Virus record (IMG/VR): IMGVR_UViG_3300046007_004619
Coordinates: 1 to 28,475 of that record
Source: a virus
Direction: 5' to 3' (one strand)
Length of the DNA stretch: 28,475 nt
In this document: piece by piece, positions 7,655 to 15,018 of the stretch
Layout of the letters: each line of letters opens with the position of its first letter
Position numbering within the stretch: position 1 is the first letter of the stretch
Program-made: the position numbers and the translations under genes
Notes under the pieces: generated by a model
The model's database searches: none
Told to the model about the DNA's origin: nothing
What the model saw: the letters and a program-made list of their open reading frames with translations, nothing else

Positions 7655-8472
7655 TAGATATAATCTCCTAAGTTTCTGAAACCAAGTTCATCGAATTCAG
7701 AACCTTCTACAAGTTTCTGTCTCAATCGTTTCAAAGTTTTAACATCTGCTTGAGTTGCAGGAATACCAGCAGCACCAGTATTGAATGAAGTACATGCTCT
7801 TAAAGTACCATCAGGAAGTGTGATAGTATCAGCATTAGGGTCAGCAGCCCAACGAATAGCATCTGCCCACAAAGAAACTTCTGAATAAACAGCAATTTCA
7901 GTATCAGCATTTGCACCAGCAGAGTTAATAGCAGCTACATCATAAACTGCAATACCTGCTAATCGAGGCAAAGTAGTTGTACCGTCAATATTAACTATAG
8001 AAACTTTTGCTGAAGCAGTACCAGTTGCAGCTAAGTCGGTAACATCAGTTAAAGCAGTTGTTGAAGTAAATACGATACTATCAGCATCGTAAGCATCAAT
8101 AGTATAACCAGTCAAAGTACCAGAAATAGTTACGTTAGTACCAGCGGCAACACCATTATTAACATAGTTAAGAATAGCAGCAGCCCAATTAGCAGCAGTA
8201 ACAACACCAGAAGCAGTTGCAGTTAAACCAGCAGTAATAGTTGTTTCAGTGTTTGCCAAGTTCGAGCTTAAAGTAACCAAGTTACTTTCATTCAGAACAC
8301 CAGCATAAACAACATATTTACCATCATTATTAGAAGATAAAGGAGTTAAAGCTTTAACTACTTGACCAGCCAGTAAGGTGACAGTTTTAGTTTGTCTACC
8401 TTCCGCACGAAAGAAAATATCCTTTGTTACCTTATCTGGATAACTTTGGAATCCACCATTATATTCAGGCAT
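7654..8472 (-). CDS. Head decoration protein (gpD-like) with large insertion
   Basis: A 272-residue protein, far longer than lambda gpD (110). Residues ~30-57 (TVTLLAGQVVKALTPLSS, DGKYVVYA) match the first half of the gpD fold, and ~169-215 (PRLAGIAVYDVAA, DTEIAVYSEVSLWADAIRWA) match the second half, so about 110 residues (58-168) appear inserted. The insert is Ala/Thr/Asn-rich and beta-prone, like a small adhesin or beta-sandwich domain. The C-terminus (DVKTLKRLRQKLVEGSEFDE) is helical and extra compared with lambda. gpD trimers clamp the expanded capsid, so the insert would be displayed on the head surface. AAGGAG precedes the start. Confidence 0.82.
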   Translation of the reverse strand: MPEYNGGFQSYPDKVTKDIFFRAEGRQTKTVTLLAGQVVKALTPLSSNNDGKYVVYAGVLNESNLVTLSSNLANTETTITAGLTATASGVVTAANWAAAILNYVNNGVAAGTNVTISGTLTGYTIDAYDADSIVFTSTTALTDVTDLAATGTASAKVSIVNIDGTTTLPRLAGIAVYDVAAINSAGANADTEIAVYSEVSLWADAIRWAADPNADTITLPDGTLRACTSFNTGAAGIPATQADVKTLKRLRQKLVEGSEFDELGFRNLGDYI

Positions 8473-8485
8473 AAGTAATTACTCC

Positions 8486-8881
8486 TTACTTAACGTTAGC
8501 AAAAATGTTTTTTTGTTCTGCCAAGGATTTGAATCCTTCCAGAATACCACCAAAAGCTTTTGGTTCATCAGATTTAACTTCTTGTGTATTATCTGAATTC
8601 AATGAACCTTGATCTTCACTTTTTGGAGAAGGATTAGCTAGTTGAGTTTGTTCTTTAATAAGTTCAAACATACCAGTACAAGAATCAATATCTGCACCAG
8701 ATTTAATAAATTTTTCCAGACTTCCTTTGATACCAAAAGTTTCAGCAGATTTCTGAATTCCCAAGATACGATCTTGTTCTGCTTTAACAGCAGACTTAAC
8801 AGCAGTTTCTTGAGAACCTTTTAAAGTTGCATTTTCCGCACTTAGTCTAATGACTTCAGCTTGGAGTTCTTCAATAGTCAT
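8486..8881 (-). CDS. Capsid scaffold protein nested in protease gene
   Basis: In-frame ATG at 8881 (residue 275 of the protease) begins MTIEELQAEVIRLSAENATL and gives a 131-residue, mostly helical, charged protein. It is directly preceded by AAAAGGAG with a 5-base spacer, a much better ribosome site than chance inside a coding region. Lambda makes its scaffold Nu3 in the same way from within gene C. The scaffold directs assembly of the prohead and is then removed. The N-terminal half forms heptad-like helices; the C-terminal end is Lys-rich (GFKSLAEQKNIFANVK) and likely binds capsid protein. Confidence 0.82.
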   Translation of the reverse strand: MTIEELQAEVIRLSAENATLKGSQETAVKSAVKAEQDRILGIQKSAETFGIKGSLEKFIKSGADIDSCTGMFELIKEQTQLANPSPKSEDQGSLNSDNTQEVKSDEPKAFGGILEGFKSLAEQKNIFANVK

Positions 8882-9703
8882 AGTGACTCCTTTTGTAAAA
8901 GTTTCAGGTTGTTTAAACTTGTTATCTTCAGAAAGAAGATTAATTTTGTTATCGGAGGAATCCGATTTTTGTTCGGTATATAAAGTAGGGGTTAGTGAGT
9001 TTGCACCAAAAAGAACACAAGAGTTTTCTCTAACATCAACTTTAGTAACTGCCCAGAAATAACCTCTTTTATCAACTACTTCTTTATTAAGGATTTGTGG
9101 ATAGTATTTCTGCCAGATTTCATATTCTTTTTCATCACCTTCAACTTGAGAGTTGTAAGCAAGTTCTATTTCACCATAAGATAAACCAATTGAATGTTGG
9201 TTAATCTTTCCAGACTTATAGAATTTGTAAACATCTTCATTATAGTCTTTTCGGATTAGTGAGTCCATTAGAAGAACTGTTGTTTCTTCAGAAGAATCGA
9301 AACCAAGTTCATTTGCTGGCAGTTTCTTTGTGTAAACTTTCTTAACATCACCAACATGAGCAGTTGATTCATGCTTATGATCTGCAATATGAGGGATAGA
9401 GTTTCCTCTATTCTTTATGCTTTCTTTATAAGCTTCATCAGTTAAAACATCCATGTGAGAGTCACAAAAGTTTGCAGTATTACAAACAACTGTAACCATG
9501 AATGGAGCATCAACTTCTTCAGAATCTTCCTTTAAGTTAAAACTTTTTTTTTGAGTCTCAACCGGAGTAATATCTGCTTGATGAATTAAACCATCAGTAA
9601 ACTTTATGGTTCCTTTTTTCTCAGCAATTAATACCTCTTTATGAGTTTTAAGTGCTTCTTTAAGTTCGTTACCGGAAAGTTTATCTAGTTCTTTTAGTTT
9701 CAT
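8486..9703 (-). CDS. Prohead protease (HK97/S78-like) fused to scaffold
   Basis: A 405-residue protein. Residues ~65-245 look like the caudovirus prohead serine protease of the HK97/herpesvirus type: MVTVVCNTANFCDSHMDVLTDE, a His in IPHIADHKHES (probable catalytic His near 109), and QHSIGLSYGE with the probable nucleophile Ser171. Residues 275-405 are a helical, coiled-coil-rich scaffold part (MTIEELQAEVIRLSAENATL). The protease would mature the prohead and degrade the scaffold. Lambda uses a ClpP-like S49 protease (gpC) at this position, so this is a mosaic replacement. AGGAG lies 6 bases before ATG 9703. A second, internal ribosome site produces the scaffold alone. Confidence 0.85.
   Translation of the reverse strand: MKLKELDKLSGNELKEALKTHKEVLIAEKKGTIKFTDGLIHQADITPVETQKKSFNLKEDSEEVDAPFMVTVVCNTANFCDSHMDVLTDEAYKESIKNRGNSIPHIADHKHESTAHVGDVKKVYTKKLPANELGFDSSEETTVLLMDSLIRKDYNEDVYKFYKSGKINQHSIGLSYGEIELAYNSQVEGDEKEYEIWQKYYPQILNKEVVDKRGYFWAVTKVDVRENSCVLFGANSLTPTLYTEQKSDSSDNKINLLSEDNKFKQPETFTKGVTMTIEELQAEVIRLSAENATLKGSQETAVKSAVKAEQDRILGIQKSAETFGIKGSLEKFIKSGADIDSCTGMFELIKEQTQLANPSPKSEDQGSLNSDNTQEVKSDEPKAFGGILEGFKSLAEQKNIFANVK
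8887..8894 (-). promoter_or_regulatory. Internal ribosome binding site for nested scaffold
   Basis: On the minus strand AAAAGGAG is followed by TCACT and ATG at 8881. The site lies in the middle of the protease-scaffold coding sequence and decides the internal start. Confidence 0.85.
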
Positions 9704-9722
9704 TATTTTCTCCTGAGCTGCT

Positions 9723-9770
9723 AAAAGCCCTACTTTTCTGCAAGGGTAGTTTACATAAAATAGGGCTTTT
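9723..9770. terminator. Hairpin between portal and protease genes (possible bidirectional terminator)
   Basis: Perfect 10-bp arms AAAAGCCCTA (9723-9732) and TAGGGCTTTT (9761-9770) flank a 28-base loop. T-runs follow on both strands (five Ts on the plus strand, four on the minus strand). It lies in a 78-base gap, one of the two largest in the morphogenesis operon. The long loop makes it weaker than a standard terminator. It could lower expression of downstream genes or block antisense transcription. Confidence 0.5.
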
Positions 9771-9781
9771 TGTCAACTTAT

Positions 9782-11212
9782 TTATGCGTTTCCAGTAGAA
9801 TTTGCGTTTGCCTGACTATTATTAGCTTGTGCCATTTGTTTACCACCTGCCATTAATAAGTTATCAAGCCCAAGTTCCTGGATCATCTTTCTATCTTCAG
9901 CAATTTCTTCAAAAGTAGTATGACGTTCATCAAGTTTACTTTGTAAAGTTGCCATTCCGTTTTGAACTTCAAGAATATCAGCTTGTGCATCTTTAAGTTC
10001 ATCAACTCCATACCATCTAGGCATTTGAAATACTGGAATAGCTGTTGAAGTCCTGGGAATATATAGGTTTGCTAAGTCTTTAAAAGAAGTTGCAATAGGT
10101 CTAAGAAGAAGTGGGATTGTATAGAAGTGATGAACATATTCAATCCGGTTTCTTAACTCAATTGCAATTCCGCGAAGAGTTGAGAAATCAATTCCTTTAT
10201 AATCTCCTGTAAGTTGGAAATAAGGAATACCAATAGCAGCAGCAATTCTTCTTAGTTCAACTTCCATGAAAGGGATTAGGTTATTTCCAATATCTGAAGA
10301 TTGAATTGAAGTTAGTTTCTCACCTTTATTAAGATATTGAACATTACCTCCTCTTGCTTGAAAGATAACTTTATCGTTATTGTTCTGATCTTTCTTAATT
10401 GCTGGTGCTCCAACTGGAGTCATATTCATTGGATTTGTATTTTCAATAATCCAAGAAATAGCTTGAGCAGCTTTTTGTTTATTAACTGTCGCATCAGCAA
10501 GATCATCAAGTTCATAAAGAGGAAGAAGAACTGATGATAAAAAAGGAATACCTATCCATTGATTTGGATTTTCTCTAATAAAACTATGAATAAGTTCTGA
10601 AGCAGGGATTGTTATTTTCTCATAAGGGTTTGAATCAACTCGAACACTTGTATCAATTCTACTTCTTTGAAAGTAATACTCAACTGGTTTTGAATCTTCA
10701 AACTTTATCCCATTCCTTACATTATCATTAGCAGAAAGGCCAGAATAGAATATGTCATGAAACTCAGACTCAATAAACTCCAGTTTCAACGGAACTTTGT
10801 TCTTATTATTCCCTCTACGAATCTGCTTCCTTACAAAAGAACTTCCAGACATAAAACAACTCCCATGATGGATTGCTTGAAAAGTTCTGAAATCTCCATA
10901 ACCATCAAGCATTGGGTCAAGTTTAAACTCTTCCCATAAATCTTGCATTTGAGTATGTTTCTTCCCTTTCTTGTCAATCCAATTAACTTCAAGAGCTTTC
11001 ATATTTTCAACATACTTCTTAACTGCTGAAGAAGCATAACCATTGTTTCTTCTTGCATGAGCAGAACGAAGTTGAAGAGTTAGGAGTTCCCTTGCCGCAA
11101 TATTATCAGAAGTTCCATAAACAATTCCTGCTTGTTCTTTACGATAATTTGTAACTGCTCCTTCATAAGCAGGTTGTGTTAAAACACTAAAGTACATATC
11201 TTCTTCAGTCAT
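9782..11212 (-). CDS. Portal protein (gpB-like)
   Basis: A 476-residue member of the lambda gpB portal family (gpB is 533). Recognisable parts: ARELLTLQLRSAHARRNNGY near the N-terminus, IESEFHDIFYSGLSANDNVRNGIKFED, then ASELIHSFIRENPNQWIGIPFLSSVLLPLYELDDLADATVNKQ, and RRIAAAIGIPYFQLTGDYKGIDFSTLRG. The last is the typical portal segment before the C-terminal helices. It would form the dodecameric DNA gate at one capsid vertex. The C-terminus is Gln/Asn/Ala-rich (AQANNSQANANSTGNA). Its start overlaps the end of the gpW gene by one base (TAATG). Confidence 0.93.
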   Translation of the reverse strand: MTEEDMYFSVLTQPAYEGAVTNYRKEQAGIVYGTSDNIAARELLTLQLRSAHARRNNGYASSAVKKYVENMKALEVNWIDKKGKKHTQMQDLWEEFKLDPMLDGYGDFRTFQAIHHGSCFMSGSSFVRKQIRRGNNKNKVPLKLEFIESEFHDIFYSGLSANDNVRNGIKFEDSKPVEYYFQRSRIDTSVRVDSNPYEKITIPASELIHSFIRENPNQWIGIPFLSSVLLPLYELDDLADATVNKQKAAQAISWIIENTNPMNMTPVGAPAIKKDQNNNDKVIFQARGGNVQYLNKGEKLTSIQSSDIGNNLIPFMEVELRRIAAAIGIPYFQLTGDYKGIDFSTLRGIAIELRNRIEYVHHFYTIPLLLRPIATSFKDLANLYIPRTSTAIPVFQMPRWYGVDELKDAQADILEVQNGMATLQSKLDERHTTFEEIAEDRKMIQELGLDNLLMAGGKQMAQANNSQANANSTGNA

Positions 11213-11487
11213 TAGAATATATCCTTACCTACTTGAAGAGGTATTGTTGAGTTTGTACGGAAAGTTGGTGTAGCTGTTGAATAACTTGCGATAATAAGGT
11301 TAAGATCACTCCTTAATTCGATTAACGTGTTAAGTAAAGTATCTGGGTTCCAATACTTATACTCTCTTTGGAAGTTTCCTGAACCAACTCTAAGTTGAGT
11401 TATTCGCTTTCCCCCAATTAAATCTGATATAGCAACTTGCACAGTTTTTAGTTGACTTTGTGCTTCGGATAACGGCATTGTTATCAT
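11212..11487 (-). CDS. Head-tail joining protein (gpW-like)
   Basis: A 91-residue protein placed between terminase and portal exactly as lambda W (68 residues). The start MITMPLSEAQSQLKTVQVAI with a following helix and short hairpin (GKRITQLRVGSGN), then DTLLNTLIELRSDLNLI, matches the alpha-beta-beta-alpha gpW fold. gpW binds the portal after packaging and lets FII and the tail attach. AGGAG lies before the ATG. A ~20-residue tail after the fold (TATPTFRTNSTIPLQVGKD) is extra compared with lambda. Confidence 0.85.
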   Translation of the reverse strand: MITMPLSEAQSQLKTVQVAISDLIGGKRITQLRVGSGNFQREYKYWNPDTLLNTLIELRSDLNLIIASYSTATPTFRTNSTIPLQVGKDIF

Positions 11488-11495
11488 AGTAACTC

Positions 11496-13451
11496 CTAAT
11501 TGTGATAATAAGCTTCAAGTTCGCGCCAATGTTCTTCTGTAAACATTCTTACACCAATTGCTATAGAAGCATGAAGTGTATTTTTTTCAGCATCCATAGC
11601 TTCTTTTCTTTTACCTGGAATAAGTTTGAAAACTTCTTTATTGTAGGAAGAATTCACATCAATAAGTTTCCGGCAGGAGAGCATTTGTTCTTCGTAGTTC
11701 CCATAACTTTGCTCGTTAAAGTAGTAAACATTCTTCTTAGCTTCTTTATTCTTATTAAGTCCGATTCTCGTAAGAATATCATTATGCGCCCTATGCGCTC
11801 CAAGATGATAAAGAGTGACACCTTTTGTTTCTGCAAGAGTCTTTCTTATTTGTTTTCCTGTATCAACATCGAATAACGAAGGTTCTTTATATATTTCATC
11901 TTCAGAATATCTTAAATCCCTAACACCTTTTGTAGCAAATACCTGATCGTTATACTGGTGAGCAGCAAGAACCCAATCATACACAAGATCAGTATTATCA
12001 CCTGAGTCGATAGAAATAGCAGAAACACGGATAGTTTTTCCCGAAGCATGAGGAATCTCCTTTAATACAGTTTCTTCAAGTAGTCTTGTCCAAACAATGT
12101 CATCTTGATTCTTTACATCACCAAAGATTTCTTTCCAAGTGATAAGCCAAGAATTATTATCTCTTCCCCAAGCACGAAGTACAAAAGCAAATCTATTATC
12201 TTGAACATCTATTCCTGCGGTTACTACTAAACCTTCCATTGGACAAATATGTTCTGGATAATTAAGTCTAAGACTTTTCATTTCATCAACTTCCATTGCA
12301 GAAACACCAGAAGCATAAGGCATACCTTTTTTATTATTGGTATAAGACTTCATTGGCGATTCATTCCCTTTTGCAAGTTCTAGTTCAGCAGTTATTTTTG
12401 CTTTAGCTAGTTCTTTAAAATCACTTGCTGGAAAAGGAGAAAGCATTTCGGAAAAAATAAATCCATAAACTTCTGTAACTTCTGGTTTCTTTGGATGCCA
12501 ACCTTTAGAGAAGTTTCCAGTGTGGTCGGTGAACCCAAACTTCTTACCTTCAATTATGTTCTTTTTCTTCTGTTCAAAATCCCAAGGAGTTTGGCAAGAA
12601 GGGCAGAGGAAGATTGCTGTTTCAGGATTAAACTTCCCATAAACTTCATCAATATATCTTTCTTGATACTCATCATAGTGTATATGGTCAAAGGAACTTC
12701 CATCCATAGGGATAAGTTCATTACAGTTGTGGCAACAAGCTTTAAAGATAAGTTGGTTTGAAGCAAGTATTGCTTTTTCAACACGAGAGAAATCTTTAAA
12801 AGTTGGTGTACCTCCGAAGATGAATTTCTTTCTTGTTATTGGTACAAGTTTTTGTCTTTCTTTAAGGTTAGCAAAAGTATCTCCTTGACCCTTAACATCA
12901 TCTTTAGCATCATCTGGTTCTTCAATCTCGATGTATTCATAGTTGTCGGATTTTTGATTTGAGATTGAACCAAGTGTTACAAGTTTTAAACTTCCATGAG
13001 GAAAGGAATAATCAAAGATTGACTTCTTATTTTCACTAACTCCAACGTCGATAATACTTTTAAGAATAGGTATGTTTTTTATAAACTCCTGCCATTTCCC
13101 TTTTGCAAAACTTCTTGCAGCATCACGAGTTGCGAAACCAAGAAGCATTGAAGTTGGATTAATGTGGATTCTTTTACCTCTATAATTATTTAATGTTTCT
13201 GTCCAAGCAATCCTTGCTGACTTCATTGCACTTATATTCGCTATATAAGGATTATCTAAACAATCATAAACATACTCCATATAAGGAGTTAAGTTCGGGT
13301 CAAAATTCCCTATCCCGAATGAACTTTCCTTACTTGTTATAATCCTATACTTTTTCGCCCATTCTATTGTTGAAACATAAGCTGGTTTGAAGAATAGTTT
13401 AAAGAAGTTCGCGAAGAATCTTCTTTCTGCTGTGTTACCTAAATGCCTCAT
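11496..13451 (-). CDS. terL: Terminase large subunit (gpA-like)
   Basis: A 651-residue protein (lambda gpA is 641). It powers DNA packaging and cuts the concatemer. The ATPase has the gpA-type Walker A AMKSARIAWTET (~75-86) and an acidic Walker B region YEYIEIEEPDDA. Four Cys in two CxxC pairs (CCHNCNELIP, FLCPSCQTPW) form the zinc-binding segment seen in many gpA proteins. The nuclease domain follows with VVTAGIDVQDNRFAFVLRAW, SIDSGDNTDLVYDW and a C-terminal GKRKEAMDAEKNTLHA. The start overlaps the small terminase stop as ATGA. gpA-type terminases generally cut at cos sites, so a cos genome is expected. Confidence 0.95.
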   Translation of the reverse strand: MRHLGNTAERRFFANFFKLFFKPAYVSTIEWAKKYRIITSKESSFGIGNFDPNLTPYMEYVYDCLDNPYIANISAMKSARIAWTETLNNYRGKRIHINPTSMLLGFATRDAARSFAKGKWQEFIKNIPILKSIIDVGVSENKKSIFDYSFPHGSLKLVTLGSISNQKSDNYEYIEIEEPDDAKDDVKGQGDTFANLKERQKLVPITRKKFIFGGTPTFKDFSRVEKAILASNQLIFKACCHNCNELIPMDGSSFDHIHYDEYQERYIDEVYGKFNPETAIFLCPSCQTPWDFEQKKKNIIEGKKFGFTDHTGNFSKGWHPKKPEVTEVYGFIFSEMLSPFPASDFKELAKAKITAELELAKGNESPMKSYTNNKKGMPYASGVSAMEVDEMKSLRLNYPEHICPMEGLVVTAGIDVQDNRFAFVLRAWGRDNNSWLITWKEIFGDVKNQDDIVWTRLLEETVLKEIPHASGKTIRVSAISIDSGDNTDLVYDWVLAAHQYNDQVFATKGVRDLRYSEDEIYKEPSLFDVDTGKQIRKTLAETKGVTLYHLGAHRAHNDILTRIGLNKNKEAKKNVYYFNEQSYGNYEEQMLSCRKLIDVNSSYNKEVFKLIPGKRKEAMDAEKNTLHASIAIGVRMFTEEHWRELEAYYHN

Positions 13452-14137
13452 AAATCTTCTCGTTCTTCAGGAATGAAATTAAGTTCAAGAATAGCATCAT
13501 CAATATCTTTTGCAAGCATTTCATCGACAAAAACTTCTTCATCAAGATCAACTTGGTCAAGAAGTTTCTCACCAAAAGCATATAAATTATTCATACAAAC
13601 CTCAATCTTACTCTGAGTTTCTGGAAAATCTGTACTTATACTTATAAGAACATTCTTTATAACGTGCATGAAAGGTTCAAGAAGATTTGTTAATTCTTTC
13701 TCATTAAGAAAGACTTTCTTTTCCTCAGCAATATTAAGCCATGCCTGTACTTCTTTAACACGACCAAGTTTAATCTCTTGGATAAGTTTCTTTTTCATTA
13801 AAGGGTGCATTGTATCTTCACCCTCCATGCCTATAAGACCGGAAGATAAGTTATTTTTTGCTTTCTTCTCTTTAAAGATTCGATCTTCTTCAATCTTCTT
13901 AAGCTTTAGTTGTCTTTCTGTTTCTTCTTTTGCAAGCTTAACTTCGATACTTCGTTTAAGATTCTCTCGATAAGTTTTTATCGCTTCCCTATAGGTCATT
14001 TCTGGAAACTCTTTAGTTCCGAATAAGCCTTGCTGTTTCTCTTGATATATTGCATTAACGCTAACACCAAAGAGTGCACAAAGTTTTGCTGGCTCAACTT
14101 GTCCATCAAGATAGAGTAATTCTTCTAAATCTGCCAT
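13448..14137 (-). CDS. terS: Terminase small subunit (Nu1-like)
   Basis: A 229-residue first gene of the morphogenesis operon, directly upstream of the large subunit. The N-terminus has a winged helix-turn-helix signature (AKLCALFGVSVNAIYQEKQQ, residues ~17-36) like Nu1, which binds cosB. A long Lys/Glu coiled coil follows (~55-100), and the C-terminal part is helical and acidic (LDEEVFVDEMLAKDIDDAIL), probably for subunit contacts. Lambda Nu1 is 181 residues. The operon promoter lies ~50 bases upstream. Confidence 0.85.
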   Translation of the reverse strand: MADLEELLYLDGQVEPAKLCALFGVSVNAIYQEKQQGLFGTKEFPEMTYREAIKTYRENLKRSIEVKLAKEETERQLKLKKIEEDRIFKEKKAKNNLSSGLIGMEGEDTMHPLMKKKLIQEIKLGRVKEVQAWLNIAEEKKVFLNEKELTNLLEPFMHVIKNVLISISTDFPETQSKIEVCMNNLYAFGEKLLDQVDLDEEVFVDEMLAKDIDDAILELNFIPEEREDL

Positions 14138-14160
14138 AACTATAATCTCAAAAAGGTTTC

Positions 14161-14181
14161 AAGGCTGGCTGGACACCGGCC
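14161..14181. other. GC-rich island upstream of small terminase, candidate cos-related site
   Basis: AAGGCTGGCTGGACACCGGC, continued by one C, is strikingly GC-rich in very AT-rich surroundings, just upstream of the small terminase gene, where lambda has cos. It shows partial two-fold symmetry (GGCTGG with CCGGCC). It also contains the -35 box of the plus-strand promoter. A cos or terminase site is inference from position and composition; a regulator-binding site is equally possible. Confidence 0.3.
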
Positions 14182-14198
14182 TATATATAAGGTATAAT
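14170..14198 (+). promoter_or_regulatory. Sigma70-type promoter of plus-strand operon
   Basis: TGGACA (14170-14175), 17 bases, TATAAT (14193-14198). The -10 is perfect and the -35 has five of six matches. Transcription would start near 14205, about 70 bases before the first plus-strand gene at 14277. Confidence 0.8.
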
Positions 14199-14222
14199 AC
14201 GCCAAAAAGCACTAATTGTAAA
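14194..14222 (-). promoter_or_regulatory. Sigma70-type promoter of morphogenesis operon, sharing the -10 region
   Basis: On the minus strand TTTACA (14222-14217), 17 bases, TATTAT (14199-14194); five of six matches in each box. Transcription would start near 14187, about 50 bases before the small terminase gene. The -10 box overlaps the opposite-strand -10 by five bases, so the two promoters cannot be occupied at the same time. Confidence 0.72.
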
Positions 14223-14276
14223 ACTATAAACGTAATAATTTATCTATAACTTGCTGAGGATTTTAAAGGGTTACTT

Positions 14277-14531
14277 ATGTCAAATCAAGAATTATTCAAC
14301 ATAGCTGTAGGATTTATTACTGCTTTAGGAGGGTGGGTTCTTAGAGTTGTCTGGGAATCTATAAAAGATTTACAGAAAGATAATAAAGAACTAACGGCAA
14401 AGATTTCTGAAGTTGAGAAACTTGTTGCCGGAGATTATGTTGAGAAGAGTTATTTCGAGGCAAAAGTTGATGCTCTTTTCGGAAAACTTGATAATATAAG
14501 AGATATGCTTGATAAGAAAGTTGATAAATAA
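14277..14531 (+). CDS. Membrane-anchored coiled-coil phage protein
   Basis: An 84-residue protein. Residues ~6-26 (LFNIAVGFITALGGWVLRVV) form one membrane segment, followed by a coiled coil (SIKDLQKDNKELTAKISEVE) and a second charged helix ending DMLDKKVDK. Similar short proteins are common in phages near tail-fibre or lysis genes, but their role is not established to my knowledge; a holin accessory role is possible. AAAGGG lies 6 bases before the ATG. It is the first gene of the plus-strand operon. Confidence 0.75.
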   Translation: MSNQELFNIAVGFITALGGWVLRVVWESIKDLQKDNKELTAKISEVEKLVAGDYVEKSYFEAKVDALFGKLDNIRDMLDKKVDK

Positions 14532-14541
14532 GTGAGGGTTT

Positions 14542-15018
14542 ATGATAGTTAATAGTGTTATTGAAAAACAAATACCGCAAATTGATGGTAGAATTGATGT
14601 TACTGAACGACATACTTATGATAATGGTGACACGCAAACCATCAACTATCTAGCTGATGCTTCACTTGATCTTCAACTTGTTGCTAGTCTTCGTGCAGAA
14701 AAAATAAATGTTGAACTTCAAGCAAAAGCTCTTGCTGAAGCAGAAGCTATGAATTATGAAGTTCCTTTCTTTAAAGCAGAATTCAGAGATAGATTCACAA
14801 CGCAAGAGCAAGTTCTTGTCGATAATTTTAATGCAACTTATCAAAGTAACCCTAATCTTTCTTCTGAACAAAAAGCAGGAATACTTTCTGCTTTAGCCTA
14901 TTATGCTGACGCTAGAAGAGTTTATTTAGCTCATCCTAAGACAATTGCTTTTGTTAATATGTATGAACAATTAGGTATTTTAACTTATGGTAGGGCAGCG
15001 GAGATATTAAATGCCTGA
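14542..15018 (+). CDS. Conserved phage protein, probable minor virion component
   Basis: A 158-residue protein. The N-terminus (IDGRIDVTERHTYDNGDTQT, then INYLADASLDLQLVASLRAE) resembles a family found beside tail-fibre genes in many tailed phages. The rest is helical and Ala/Glu-rich (AKALAEAEAMNYEVPFFKAE). GAGG lies 4 bases before the ATG. The last 8 bases overlap the next gene, suggesting coupled translation. No enzymatic motif is visible and the function is unknown. Confidence 0.7.
   Translation: MIVNSVIEKQIPQIDGRIDVTERHTYDNGDTQTINYLADASLDLQLVASLRAEKINVELQAKALAEAEAMNYEVPFFKAEFRDRFTTQEQVLVDNFNATYQSNPNLSSEQKAGILSALAYYADARRVYLAHPKTIAFVNMYEQLGILTYGRAAEILNA

Noticed and set aside
11502-11876. 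124-codon plus-strand ORF opposite the terminase gene (and others opposite terminase and portal)
   Set aside because: Antisense shadows with Phe/Ser/Cys-rich composition and no ribosome sites, lying opposite well-supported genes.
13668-13973. 101-codon plus-strand ORF opposite the small terminase
   Set aside because: Shadow of a Lys/Glu coiled-coil region, which reads as Phe/Leu/Ser on the other strand.
14277-14531. Calling the 84-residue membrane protein a holin
   Set aside because: It has one N-terminal membrane segment and a coiled coil, and no endolysin or spanin is visible nearby; the evidence is insufficient.
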